A DNA stretch of 64,000 nucleotides from NORP309 sp964352735 (GTDB lineage Bacteria; Pseudomonadota; Gammaproteobacteria; Xanthomonadales; Marinicellaceae). Positions 35,277 to 44,898 of the stretch are shown piece by piece. A program made the position numbers and the translations under genes. The notes under the pieces were generated by a model, which did no database searches, was not told the origin of the DNA, and was given only the letters and a program-made list of their open reading frames with translations. How positions within the stretch are numbered: the first letter of the stretch is position 1; each line of letters opens with the position of its first letter. The stretch covers positions 15,159-79,158 of the forward strand of contig CAYGTC010000013.1 of the NCBI GenBank assembly GCA_964352735.1, given 5' to 3'.

Positions 35277-36440
35277 TTGACAATCATCATAAAAGCCACA
35301 CAAATTGCCAAATCATATCCTAATATTAATACAGCGGGTAATAGATTTAAATCATTGATATCCTTATTGTTGAATAGAGAAATCGTTGATAGTACAGAAG
35401 TACTTGAGGATATTAATTTAGAGATTAAAAGAGGTGAATCCTTAGCAATAATAGGAAAAAATGGAGCTGGTAAAAGCACATTATTAAAAATTATCAGTGG
35501 TGTAATAAAGCCTACTCACGGTGAAGTCAGCGTTAATGGAACAATCGGAGCTTTGTTAGAGTTGGGTTCTGGGTTTCACCAGGAATATACAGGCAGAGAG
35601 AATTTAAAAATGTCAGCTGCACTTTCAGGGATTGGTGAAAAAAACTTAGGGGAAAAAATCGATCAAATGATTGATTTCGCAGACATAGGCGAATACATTG
35701 ATCAGCCAGTAAAAAATTATTCATCTGGTATGGTTGTGCGTTTGGGTTTTTCTGTGATTACAGTCACACAACCAGATCTTTTGATCACAGATGAAGTATT
35801 GGCTGTTGGAGATACTGACTTTCAAAGAAAATGTATTGCCTGGATAGATCAATACCTTTCAGAAGGCGGTACATTATTATTGGTGTCACACAGTCTATAC
35901 CATGTCCAAAAGTTGTGTAAAAATGCCATATGGTTAGAAAAAGGAAAAATTAAAAAATATGGAGACTCATTTGTCGTTTCACAGCAATACGAAAGTTTTT
36001 ATCAAAAACAATCTGAGGATAAAACACAGCATTTAAAAGATAACACAAATTATCACATAAAAAAATTACAAATTTTGAATGAAGACGGCCATCACATTAC
36101 AGAATCAAAAACATTTCAAGACATTATTATTCAAGTTGAGATACATTCACCAGACAATAGAATGCCAGGTCTGGCATTGGGTATTATGAAATCAGATATA
36201 CCGGTATATGGAACGATCTCAGATTTACATCAAGCAACACCAAAAAAGACAGCAGATCATACTTATCAATACCAAATAAAATTACCAAATAATCAATTGT
36301 TACCTGCAGATTACACCATTAAAGCACATGCAATGGACCCTGAATGCTTAAGGTTAATTGACACATATGAAAAAGACTTAAGAATATATGCAGAAACTCA
36401 AGAAATGGGTGTGGTAAGATTAAAAACGGAATGGAATTGA
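35277..36440 (+). CDS. wzt: Polysaccharide ABC transporter ATPase Wzt
   Basis: ATPase subunit of the Wzm/Wzt exporter. The 387-residue protein has Walker A GKNGAGKST at 60-68, signature YSSGMVVRLGF and Walker B LLITDEVLAVGD. A C-terminal Wzt-type carbohydrate-binding domain (about 250-387) follows, the part that recognises modified O-antigen ends in characterised systems. It starts with TTG and is first in a tight run with three glycosyltransferase-type genes. Confidence 0.9.
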   Translation: MTIIIKATQIAKSYPNINTAGNRFKSLISLLLNREIVDSTEVLEDINLEIKRGESLAIIGKNGAGKSTLLKIISGVIKPTHGEVSVNGTIGALLELGSGFHQEYTGRENLKMSAALSGIGEKNLGEKIDQMIDFADIGEYIDQPVKNYSSGMVVRLGFSVITVTQPDLLITDEVLAVGDTDFQRKCIAWIDQYLSEGGTLLLVSHSLYHVQKLCKNAIWLEKGKIKKYGDSFVVSQQYESFYQKQSEDKTQHLKDNTNYHIKKLQILNEDGHHITESKTFQDIIIQVEIHSPDNRMPGLALGIMKSDIPVYGTISDLHQATPKKTADHTYQYQIKLPNNQLLPADYTIKAHAMDPECLRLIDTYEKDLRIYAETQEMGVVRLKTEWN

Positions 36441-36441
36441 T

Positions 36442-38184
36442 ATGAAAGTTGATATTGTTGTACCAATATATAACGCCTATGATGCATTAATAAATTGTTT
36501 GAAAAGTTTAGAAAGGCATCAGCATGGGGCTGAAAATATCATTTTAATTAATGATGCATCAACAGATGAAAGGATTGTGCCATTATTGGAGCAAGTGATT
36601 AAAAAAAATCACTGGCAATATATCCAACATGAAAAAAACCTGGGGTTTGTAAAAACGGCAAATGAAGGGATGATGTGCACTAAAAACCATACAATTTTGT
36701 TGAACTCTGACACCATAGTCAGTAAAAATTGGATATCTGCGTTTAAACAGGCCATCATAGCCAACGATCGTTTGGCAACAGCAACAGCATGGTCAAATAA
36801 TGCAGAGATTTGTTCATTTCCACAGTTTTTAACCAATAACACTGCACCAGAAAATATCGATAAATTATCAGAAATATTGTATGAAAATCACCAGCCACAA
36901 TATCCGGTTATTCCGACTGCGGTTGGTTTTTGTATGTTAATTACTGAATTGGCCAAGCAAAGTGTGGGTTACTTTGATGAACAACACTTTGGTCATGGTT
37001 ATGGTGAAGAAAATGATTATTCGCTCAGGGCTACAGAACTAGGCTTGCTTAATGTTATCTGTGATAATGCGTATGTAGTGCATGTGGGTAATGAATCATT
37101 CGCAGATCTTGGATTGCAACCAGATCAGCATTCAATGCAAAGATTATTGAGTAAACACCCGCAATATTTAACAATGATACAAGCTTATATAAAGCAAGAT
37201 CCATTAGCAGAATTAAGAAAAAAAATCCTCAATATCATAAAAAAACACGATAATGTCCTTTACCAAACCCTTAAAACTGATCGAGAAAATACAACAGAGA
37301 AACAACAAATGGAAACAAAAAAATTAGATTTTACTGGAGAACGATTCACGCCAGAATGTGTCAGGGAAATTTGGTATGAACATTATCACCGATATGCTTA
37401 TGCACAAAGGATTGTAAACAATAAAACCGTTTTAGATGCAGCATGTGGTGAAGGATATGGTACAGATATGCTGGCACAACATGCCAAACAGGCCTATGGT
37501 ATCGATATAGATACAGAAACCATCAAACATTCGCAATCTCGATATAAAAGAGAAAATTTACAATTTAGACAAGGCTCATGCACTGATCTGCCTTTTGAAG
37601 ACAGTACCTTTGATGTGGTCATCTCATTCGAAACATTAGAACACTTAGCTGAGCAATCACAAATGTTAAATGAATTTAATAGGGTTTTAAAAAAAGATGG
37701 AATTTTGATCATATCAACCCCTGATAAAAAACATTATTCAGATGCTACAGGATTTCAGAATGAATACCACGTTAAAGAGTTGTATAAACATGAATTTAAA
37801 GCCCTGCTTGATCATCACTGGAATTACCAAGTGTGGTATTCACAATCCTTGGCTTTTCATTCAATAATGGAAAAAATCGATGCTCCAGAAATGAATTACG
37901 CAACAGATATCTTACAGGAACATTCTTTGTTATCTGATGAAAATATGCTTAAGTCAATGTACTATGTGGTCATAGCCAGTAAAAAGAAACGCTATTTGCC
38001 AAAAGTGCCTGCATTGCATTTATTTGCAGATAAACAACAATCAGTTTATGAACATTACAATCAAACCATAAGGGACTATATTTCTGTAGCAGAAAAATAC
38101 ATGGCGATGAAACAGAAGCATGAAAAATGGTTATCGCATCCAATCCTAAGTAGAATAATTAAATTTTTAGAAAGAGGCAAATAA
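36442..38184 (+). CDS. Glycosyltransferase family 2 / SAM methyltransferase fusion
   Basis: A 580-residue two-domain protein. The N-terminal GT-A domain (about 1-255) starts VDIVVPIYNAYDAL and has the metal-binding-type NSD at 88-90. The C-terminal class I methyltransferase domain (about 290-510) has VLDAACGEGYG at 330-340 and a typical RVLKKDGILIISTPD. It should add a sugar and methylate a sugar or chain end. Such methylation often terminates chains exported by Wzm/Wzt with a C-terminal binding domain. One base separates it from wzt. Confidence 0.85.
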   Translation: MKVDIVVPIYNAYDALINCLKSLERHQHGAENIILINDASTDERIVPLLEQVIKKNHWQYIQHEKNLGFVKTANEGMMCTKNHTILLNSDTIVSKNWISAFKQAIIANDRLATATAWSNNAEICSFPQFLTNNTAPENIDKLSEILYENHQPQYPVIPTAVGFCMLITELAKQSVGYFDEQHFGHGYGEENDYSLRATELGLLNVICDNAYVVHVGNESFADLGLQPDQHSMQRLLSKHPQYLTMIQAYIKQDPLAELRKKILNIIKKHDNVLYQTLKTDRENTTEKQQMETKKLDFTGERFTPECVREIWYEHYHRYAYAQRIVNNKTVLDAACGEGYGTDMLAQHAKQAYGIDIDTETIKHSQSRYKRENLQFRQGSCTDLPFEDSTFDVVISFETLEHLAEQSQMLNEFNRVLKKDGILIISTPDKKHYSDATGFQNEYHVKELYKHEFKALLDHHWNYQVWYSQSLAFHSIMEKIDAPEMNYATDILQEHSLLSDENMLKSMYYVVIASKKKRYLPKVPALHLFADKQQSVYEHYNQTIRDYISVAEKYMAMKQKHEKWLSHPILSRIIKFLERGK

Positions 38185-39989
38185 TGGAGTTTGAATTTAA
38201 TTTCGGTCAACAAACGCTGGCACAAGGCATCAAAAAGAACGAAGCCGTCTATGCATCAGTTGCCGGTGTGGCATTACAGCTTTCAAAAGAGGAATTGGTT
38301 TTTTTAAACAAAGAAACAGGTAAAAACCATGTCATGACTCATCAAGTGTTACAAGCCTTAAGCTTATGTCAACACTTTAAACCACTCGATGAGCACGTGT
38401 ACACCATTAACCAGAGTATGCCCGAGTTATCAAATCAAGTTCAAGCAATAGAACAAGTGACTCAATTTTTGATTAAAAATGACTTGCTCATTGAAGAAAA
38501 TGCTTGGAAAAATAACTTGAAATCTAATAAAGAACAAGAAGATATTAAGTCCTCAGGTATGGTCATCAGGTCATGTGATAGGCCTGATCAATTAAGAAGG
38601 CTCCTGCAATCATTGGTAAAATATCAAAGAAAGTTCAACACCATTTTTCCAGTACAAATTTATGATGATTCGACCAGTGAAAAACAAGAAAAAGCCATTG
38701 AAGAAGTTTGTTTAGAATTTAAAACAGAATTGAGCATTAATTATTATGGCCGCAGCTGGCAAGATCAATTCATTACCATGCTTAAAACGGAATTTACAGA
38801 TAGCCATGACGTCATAGATTGGTTATTGGAGTTTAAAGAGGGCATCTTTACTGGGGGAAGAGTCTGGAATTTTGCACTGTTAAATAATGCAGGAAAAAAG
38901 TTTCTTTTCTTCGATGATGATTTTATATTTGAGCCAAGAGTGTTAAGCGAGTATAACAGAAATCTTAATTTTAATGACAAACCCGATTTAAGTGTTGGTT
39001 TCTCATTGAGTCTGAATGACATCAGAGAATCATCGTCGGTCTATGAACACGATGTCTTGTCAGAAATGCTTGAAAGTTGCGGACAACGTATTGGTAATTG
39101 GTTATCGCAATCAGGTATTTCTTTTTCATCTGTTAAACACTTGAATTTATTGGAATTACAGAGAATTAATGCCGATTCGGTCATTAAAACAACAGGTAAT
39201 GGTACTTGGGGGAGCCCGCGTTCAAACAGTAACTCATGGCTGTATTCACTTGAAGGTCAACATAAACAGGAGTTTTGGAAATCTCGAGAAGTTTACTTGG
39301 ATAATATTGAAGTGTCAAACTTGATGCACTATTCAGATGAACATGAGTTTTTATCTTTGACAAAGTTCGCACCATCATCAATTGATAATTCAGCCATGAC
39401 ACCGTTTGCATCTCCTATGAATCGAGTTGAAGACCATTTCTTCAATGCAGTATCACTTTATTGTTATCCGGATCAAGTGTCGTTGCATTATCCATTTATG
39501 ATGGGTCATATACAAACCACCAAAAGAGATCGTGCAAGTACCAATCACATTGCAAAAAGGCCCAATATCAATCAATTCATAGCTGATTATGCTTTAACCA
39601 TCATGCAAACCACAGATGCAAAAGATCCTCAGTTGCGTTTAAAAACCCTATCAAATTATGTCATGGGCTTAGCAGATTCTAGTGATAAAAACATACACAA
39701 TCGATTAAAAGAATACTTGTCACAAGTGCATTCGGATATGGTATTGACCATGCAAACTCAATTGGAGAAATCACCAGATGCACCGGTTTATTGGCAAGCA
39801 GATGTCAGGGAGATTATAGAAGCCAATGGTAAGGCGATATTACAAAATGGCCCGCCGATATTGGGTGATTGGCCAGAAGACTTAACCAATGAGCAATGCG
39901 TTGAATTAGCCAGAAAAGAATTAACTGATGTAGCAAAAGGATTGCAGTTGTGGCCAGATATTTGGACATTCTGCCAAACCAATAAATGA
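38184..39989 (+). CDS. Large GT-A-like protein with an N-terminal winged-helix-like region
   Basis: A 601-residue cytoplasmic protein. Residues 1-110 contain an LSKEELVFLN...VEQVTQFLIKNDLL pattern reminiscent of PqqD-like winged-helix domains. From about 125 it resembles a glycosyltransferase: VIRSCDRPDQLRRLLQSL, IYDDST and FFDDDF with a DDD at 244-246. The C-terminal third is unassigned. It overlaps the upstream gene by one base and the next by four. Probably a polysaccharide-assembly transferase; substrate unknown. Confidence 0.6.
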   Translation: MEFEFNFGQQTLAQGIKKNEAVYASVAGVALQLSKEELVFLNKETGKNHVMTHQVLQALSLCQHFKPLDEHVYTINQSMPELSNQVQAIEQVTQFLIKNDLLIEENAWKNNLKSNKEQEDIKSSGMVIRSCDRPDQLRRLLQSLVKYQRKFNTIFPVQIYDDSTSEKQEKAIEEVCLEFKTELSINYYGRSWQDQFITMLKTEFTDSHDVIDWLLEFKEGIFTGGRVWNFALLNNAGKKFLFFDDDFIFEPRVLSEYNRNLNFNDKPDLSVGFSLSLNDIRESSSVYEHDVLSEMLESCGQRIGNWLSQSGISFSSVKHLNLLELQRINADSVIKTTGNGTWGSPRSNSNSWLYSLEGQHKQEFWKSREVYLDNIEVSNLMHYSDEHEFLSLTKFAPSSIDNSAMTPFASPMNRVEDHFFNAVSLYCYPDQVSLHYPFMMGHIQTTKRDRASTNHIAKRPNINQFIADYALTIMQTTDAKDPQLRLKTLSNYVMGLADSSDKNIHNRLKEYLSQVHSDMVLTMQTQLEKSPDAPVYWQADVREIIEANGKAILQNGPPILGDWPEDLTNEQCVELARKELTDVAKGLQLWPDIWTFCQTNK

Positions 39990-40792
39990 ATACATGCAGT
40001 ATTGTCATTGTAAACTATAACACAGGAGATATATTAAAGTGTGTTGTAGAAAATGCACTTAAAAATACCTGTGTTGATAAAATCATTGTTGTGGATAATG
40101 CATCGAACGATAACAGCATGTCATTGCTTGTTGAGCATGCGCGAGTAAAAAAATACCTGCGTGAGTCTAATTATGGATTTGCCAGTAGCTGCAATTATGG
40201 TGCTCAATATGTTGAAAGCGATTATGTAATGTTTTTAAATCCAGATTGTTTAATAGAAGTTGATACTACAATACAGCTGCTTAAGCACTTTAAAGATAAT
40301 GCTGTAGTCATGGTAGGTTGCATGGTTAAGAATCCAGATGGATCAGAGCAGCGAGCTGCCAGAAGAAGGTTGCCTACCTTTTTCAGAGCAATTAAAACAT
40401 TCAGTGGTATAGAAAAATGGGCTATAAAGAGTCATTTTTTTTCGGGAGTCAATTTAAATCATTTACCGTTGCCCAAAACACCCTGTACTGTTGAGGCCAT
40501 ATCTGGCGCATTGATGATGATGCGTATGTCTGTTTTTTTGAAATTAAAAGGCTTTGATGAATGTTATCCATTACACTTCGAAGACCTTGATCTGTTCAAA
40601 AGAATCATTGATGATGGCCATCAGATTGTTTTTGACCCAGATACCTCAGTGATACACCACCAAGGTACATCATCCCGTACTAACCCAGCAGTGGACCGAA
40701 TGAAGAAAAAAGGTGCTGAGCTATATTTTCATAAGCATTGTTCTTTTTTTTCATATCTTGTGATTAAACTGATCAATAAAATGAGGAATTAA
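39986..40792 (+). CDS. Glycosyltransferase family 2 (rhamnosyltransferase-like)
   Basis: A 268-residue GT-A enzyme with SIVIVNYNTGDILKCVV at the N-terminus, VVDNASNDNS, the nucleotide/metal motif NPD at 85-87 (MFLNPDCLIE) and a catalytic-loop EDLDLFKRI region. The overall pattern is like WbbL-type rhamnosyltransferases, but the sugar cannot be told. It is last in the wzt unit and overlaps the previous gene by four bases. Confidence 0.82.
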   Translation: MNTCSIVIVNYNTGDILKCVVENALKNTCVDKIIVVDNASNDNSMSLLVEHARVKKYLRESNYGFASSCNYGAQYVESDYVMFLNPDCLIEVDTTIQLLKHFKDNAVVMVGCMVKNPDGSEQRAARRRLPTFFRAIKTFSGIEKWAIKSHFFSGVNLNHLPLPKTPCTVEAISGALMMMRMSVFLKLKGFDECYPLHFEDLDLFKRIIDDGHQIVFDPDTSVIHHQGTSSRTNPAVDRMKKKGAELYFHKHCSFFSYLVIKLINKMRN

Positions 40793-40833
40793 CCAATCTG
40801 TTGTTTATTCAGTCAATAACAGGTTGGTTAATT
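40787..40833 (+). terminator. Hairpin after the polysaccharide cluster
   Basis: A 16-bp stem with one G-U wobble (40787-40802 with 40818-40833) and a 15-base loop, overlapping the stop of the last glycosyltransferase. No strong T-run follows, so termination is probable but not certain. Confidence 0.55.
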
Positions 40834-40964
40834 CGATTATAAATTGAAGTTTCAAATTAGAGGCTTCAGCATTGTAGTTATGCAGGGGTCTCATTAACCC
40901 AATATTTCTCCAGTCTACTTTGCCACTTTTACCCTAAAATCCATTCTATGATGAAATATTCGGG

Positions 40965-42632
40965 TTAAGTGATCTTTTTGTATTTAATGCGATGTGGTTG
41001 CGGTATGTCGCCAAAACGACGCTTATAATCCTGTTCATACTCGGTATAATTGCCTTCGAAGTACTCAACATGAGAATTGTCTTCAAATGCCAAAATATGT
41101 GTTGCAATTCTGTCCAAGAACCAACGGTCATGAGAAATGACCATAACAGAACCGGCAAAATTAAGCACCGCTTCCTCTAGAGCTCGAAGTGTTTCAACGT
41201 CCAGATCATTGGTTGGTTCATCAAGTAGTAATACATTGCCACCTGATTTTAAGACTTTAGCCAATTGCAATCGGTTTCGTTCACCGCCAGAGAGGTTCTT
41301 CACCAGTTTTTGCTGGTCCGCTCCTTTGAAATTGAATCGGCTTAACCAGGCTCTGGCAGGAATTGTGTATTGGCCAATTTTAAGCACCTCATCACCATCA
41401 CCGACATCTTCCCAAAGTTGTTTGCTGTTATCCAGATCCTCTCTGCTTTGTTTGACAAAAGCCAGTTCTACAGTTGGTCCAACTTCAACTGCTCCATTGT
41501 CGGGTTGTTCAGATCCTTCAATCATATTAAATAAAGTGGATTTACCCGCACCATTTGGGCCAATGATACCAACAATAGCACCTTGAGGGACTTTAAAGCT
41601 CAGATCATCAATGAGGAATTTGTCACCAAAGGCTTTAGAAACATTATTGAATTCAATGACTTTTTCACCGAGCCGAGGCCCTTGAGGGATGAAAATTTGA
41701 TTGGTTTCATTGCGTGATTGAAATTCTTTGGATTGTAACTCTTCAAAACGTTTTAAACGCGCCTTTGATTTGGTTCTTTTGCCTTTGGCATTTGATCGGA
41801 CCCATTCGAGTTCATGCTGAATGGTTTTCATGTGAGAGGCTTCTTGTCGTTTTTCTTGGATTAAGCGTTGTTCCTTTTGTTGCAACCACTCACTGTAATT
41901 GCCTTCATAAGGGATGCCATGTCCTCTGTCTAATTCAAGAATCCACTCCGCAACATTATCAAGAAAATACCGATCATGGGTCACAGCAACAATGGTGCCT
42001 TTGAAATCTGCCAAAAATCTTTCTAGCCATGCTACAGTTTCAGCATCTAGGTGATTGGTTGGTTCATCCAACAATAACATGTCGGGTGCTGATAATAATA
42101 GTTTGCATAAAGCAACCCGACGTTTCTCTCCGCCTGATAAGACCTTAACTTGTTTGTCCCAATCTGGTAAACGCAGCGCATCGGCAGCTTTTTCCAATGT
42201 CCTGTCCAAGTCCCAACCATTGACAGATTCAATTTTATCCTGAAGTTCAGCTTGTTTGGCCAAGAGATTATTCATTTCATCATCGCTCATGTCTTCGCCA
42301 AATTTCATTGAAATTTCATCAAATTCATCTAGCAAGGATTTGACCGCGCTGATACCCAACTCGACATTCTGCTTAACGGTTTTTTCTTCATCAAGTTCAG
42401 GTTCTTGAGATAAGTAACCAATATTTATGCCAGGTTGTGGCCTGGCTTCACCATTATAATCTTTATCGATACCTGCCATGATACGCAGTACGGTTGATTT
42501 ACCTGCTCCATTGAGTCCTAAAACGCCAATTTTTGCACCAGGAAAAAAACTCAAAGATATGTCTTTAATGATGACCTTATTGGGTGGAACCGTCTTGCTG
42601 ACCCGGTTCATCGTATAAATATATTGTGCCAT
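40965..42632 (-). CDS. ettA: Energy-dependent translational throttle protein EttA
   Basis: Cytoplasmic ABC-F ATPase that binds the ribosomal E site and gates early elongation according to ATP/ADP. The length, 555 residues, equals E. coli EttA. Two ABC domains are seen: GLNGAGKST with LSGGEKRRVALC and LLDEPTNHLD, then GPNGAGKST with LSGGERNRLQLA and LLDEPTNDLD. The charged linker between them (LKRFEELQSKEFQSRNET) is the P-site tRNA-interaction motif. Monocistronic, divergent from the prolyl oligopeptidase gene. Confidence 0.96.
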   Translation of the reverse strand: MAQYIYTMNRVSKTVPPNKVIIKDISLSFFPGAKIGVLGLNGAGKSTVLRIMAGIDKDYNGEARPQPGINIGYLSQEPELDEEKTVKQNVELGISAVKSLLDEFDEISMKFGEDMSDDEMNNLLAKQAELQDKIESVNGWDLDRTLEKAADALRLPDWDKQVKVLSGGEKRRVALCKLLLSAPDMLLLDEPTNHLDAETVAWLERFLADFKGTIVAVTHDRYFLDNVAEWILELDRGHGIPYEGNYSEWLQQKEQRLIQEKRQEASHMKTIQHELEWVRSNAKGKRTKSKARLKRFEELQSKEFQSRNETNQIFIPQGPRLGEKVIEFNNVSKAFGDKFLIDDLSFKVPQGAIVGIIGPNGAGKSTLFNMIEGSEQPDNGAVEVGPTVELAFVKQSREDLDNSKQLWEDVGDGDEVLKIGQYTIPARAWLSRFNFKGADQQKLVKNLSGGERNRLQLAKVLKSGGNVLLLDEPTNDLDVETLRALEEAVLNFAGSVMVISHDRWFLDRIATHILAFEDNSHVEYFEGNYTEYEQDYKRRFGDIPQPHRIKYKKIT

Positions 42633-42662
42633 TTTATGATGTGATCTGTAAAAAAAACCATC

Positions 42663-42691
42663 TTACAATATTCTGAGGCTTTTAGTATAAT
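42663..42691 (+). promoter_or_regulatory. Promoter of the prolyl oligopeptidase gene
   Basis: TTACAA (42663-42668) and a perfect TATAAT (42686-42691) are 17 bp apart, 31 bp before the ATG at 42723. Confidence 0.65.
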
Positions 42692-42722
42692 AAATTCGCA
42701 AATTACAAAGCGAGATAAAACC

Positions 42723-44861
42723 ATGTGCAAAAAATTACTATTGATATTGGCAACTGTCACCTTAATGGCAGGTTGTGGAACAAGCGATAAGAGACTCAAT
42801 GTCAATCAAAAAGAACAGATAGCGTACCCACAAACAAAAGCAGTCAATGTTGTAGATAATTATTTTGGTAAAAATGTCAAAGATCCATACCGTTGGTTGG
42901 AAGATGATCGTTCTCAAGAGACTGAACAATGGGTTGAATCTCAAAATAAAGTCACCAATGCATATCTCAAAAACATTCCATATCGTCAACAGATCAAAGA
43001 TAAACTGACGCAAATGTGGAATTATGAAAAAATCACAGCACCTTTTACAGAGGGCGCATACACATACTATTATAAAAATGATGGGTTACAAAACCAGTAC
43101 GTACTTTACCGTAAAAAAGGCGATGGCCCAAGTGAGGTTTTTCTTGATCCAAATACGTTCAGTAAAGATGGCACCACTTCCTTGGGTCAAGTCAGTTTCT
43201 CAAAAGACAGTCAATATGTGGCTTACAGTATCTCAGAGGGTGGCAGTGATTGGCGCAAGATCATTGTGCTTGATGTCGAGTCAAAACAACAAATTGAAGA
43301 CACATTGGTAGACATCAAATTCAGTAGCATTTCATGGTTATCAAACAAAGGTTTTTATTATTCAAGTTACGATAAACCACAAGGCAGTGAATTGTCTGCA
43401 AAAACCGATCAACACAAACTGTATTTTCATAAACTGGGCACAAAACAGTCTGATGATCAAGTGGTATTTGGTGCCACTCAAGAACAAAAGAGTCGGTATG
43501 TGGGCGGAAATGTAACAGAAGATGATCGTTATTTAGTAATTTCAGCAGCCAATGCAACCTATGGGAATAAATTATATCTACAAAATCTCAGTTCACAAGA
43601 TAAAGCCTTAATCACGATTTTAGACGAATCCAATTCAGATACTTATGTCATTGATAACTTGGATTCAACTTTGTATTTGGTGACAGATTTCAATGCGCCG
43701 AATAAAAAAATTGTAACTGTTAATGCGAGCAATCCGACACCAAAGAACTGGAAAGATTTTATTGCTGAAACAGAATACACCATGGAGCCAAGTATTGGTT
43801 CAGGTTATTTTTTTGTGGAATACATGATTGATGCCATTTCACAAGTTAAACAATATGACTATAAAGGTAAATTTATTCGCGAATTAAAATTACCTGGTTT
43901 AGGAAGTATTGAAGGTTTGAAAGGTAAAAAAGAAGATAAAAATCTCTATTTTTCATTCACCAACTATTATACTCCAGGCACCATTTATTCATTTGATGCT
44001 CAATCTGGTCGTTCTCAAACTTATCGCCAATCCAAAATCGCATTTAACCCAGATGATTACCAATCACAACAAGCCTTCTACCGTTCTAAAGACGGAACCA
44101 AAGTACCGATGATTATCACACATAAAAAAGGCCTTAAATTGAATGGTAAGAACCCAACCATACTTTACGGATATGGTGGTTTTAATGTCAGTTTAACACC
44201 ACGATTCAGTGTTACCAACGCCGCTTGGTTGGATATGGGTGGCGTTTATGCTGTCGCAAACCTTCGCGGTGGTGGTGAATATGGTAAAAAATGGCATGTT
44301 GCAGGCACTCAGATGCAAAAACAGAATGTGTTTGATGACTTTATCGCTGCTGCTGAGTACTTAATTGATGAAAACTATACCACCAATAGTCATTTGGCCA
44401 TTAGAGGGGGGTCAAACGGCGGATTGTTGGTTGGGGCTGTAATGACACAGCGCCCCGATTTGGCCAGAGTAGCCTTGCCTGCAGTAGGTGTTTTGGATAT
44501 GTTGCGTTATCATACTTTTACATCAGGGGCTGGTTGGGCTTATGACTATGGTACCTCTGAACAAAGCCAAGACATGTTTGAATATTTATTGGCATATTCG
44601 CCAGTGCATAATGTTAAAAACGATGTGGTGTATCCAGCAACATTGGTGACCACAGGCGATCATGATGACCGAGTGGTTCCGGCGCATTCTTTCAAGTTTG
44701 CTGCCGAACTACAAGCCAAAGGAGCAAAAACACACCCTTTATTGATCAGAATTGAAACTGATGCAGGCCATGGTGCTGGTACGCCTGTGTCAAAAACCAT
44801 AGAACAATATGCGGACATTTTTGCTTTTACTCTTTACAACATGGGTGTTAAAAAGTTGTAA
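42723..44861 (+). CDS. Lipoprotein prolyl oligopeptidase (S9A)
   Basis: Serine peptidase cleaving peptides after proline, here predicted to be lipidated: signal peptide with LMAGC, Cys18. The 712-residue protein has the S9A N-terminal segment, a seven-bladed beta-propeller (about 90-440) and a C-terminal alpha/beta hydrolase. The triad is visible as Ser564 (GGSNGGLL), Asp in GDHDDRVVP (646-654) and His683 (DAGHGAG). Family length is about 690-730. It may share a transcript with ppx, 37 bp downstream. Confidence 0.93.
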   Translation: MCKKLLLILATVTLMAGCGTSDKRLNVNQKEQIAYPQTKAVNVVDNYFGKNVKDPYRWLEDDRSQETEQWVESQNKVTNAYLKNIPYRQQIKDKLTQMWNYEKITAPFTEGAYTYYYKNDGLQNQYVLYRKKGDGPSEVFLDPNTFSKDGTTSLGQVSFSKDSQYVAYSISEGGSDWRKIIVLDVESKQQIEDTLVDIKFSSISWLSNKGFYYSSYDKPQGSELSAKTDQHKLYFHKLGTKQSDDQVVFGATQEQKSRYVGGNVTEDDRYLVISAANATYGNKLYLQNLSSQDKALITILDESNSDTYVIDNLDSTLYLVTDFNAPNKKIVTVNASNPTPKNWKDFIAETEYTMEPSIGSGYFFVEYMIDAISQVKQYDYKGKFIRELKLPGLGSIEGLKGKKEDKNLYFSFTNYYTPGTIYSFDAQSGRSQTYRQSKIAFNPDDYQSQQAFYRSKDGTKVPMIITHKKGLKLNGKNPTILYGYGGFNVSLTPRFSVTNAAWLDMGGVYAVANLRGGGEYGKKWHVAGTQMQKQNVFDDFIAAAEYLIDENYTTNSHLAIRGGSNGGLLVGAVMTQRPDLARVALPAVGVLDMLRYHTFTSGAGWAYDYGTSEQSQDMFEYLLAYSPVHNVKNDVVYPATLVTTGDHDDRVVPAHSFKFAAELQAKGAKTHPLLIRIETDAGHGAGTPVSKTIEQYADIFAFTLYNMGVKKL

Positions 44862-44898
44862 GTGATGTCATTTAATTACTCATCAGTCAAGGTGATCC

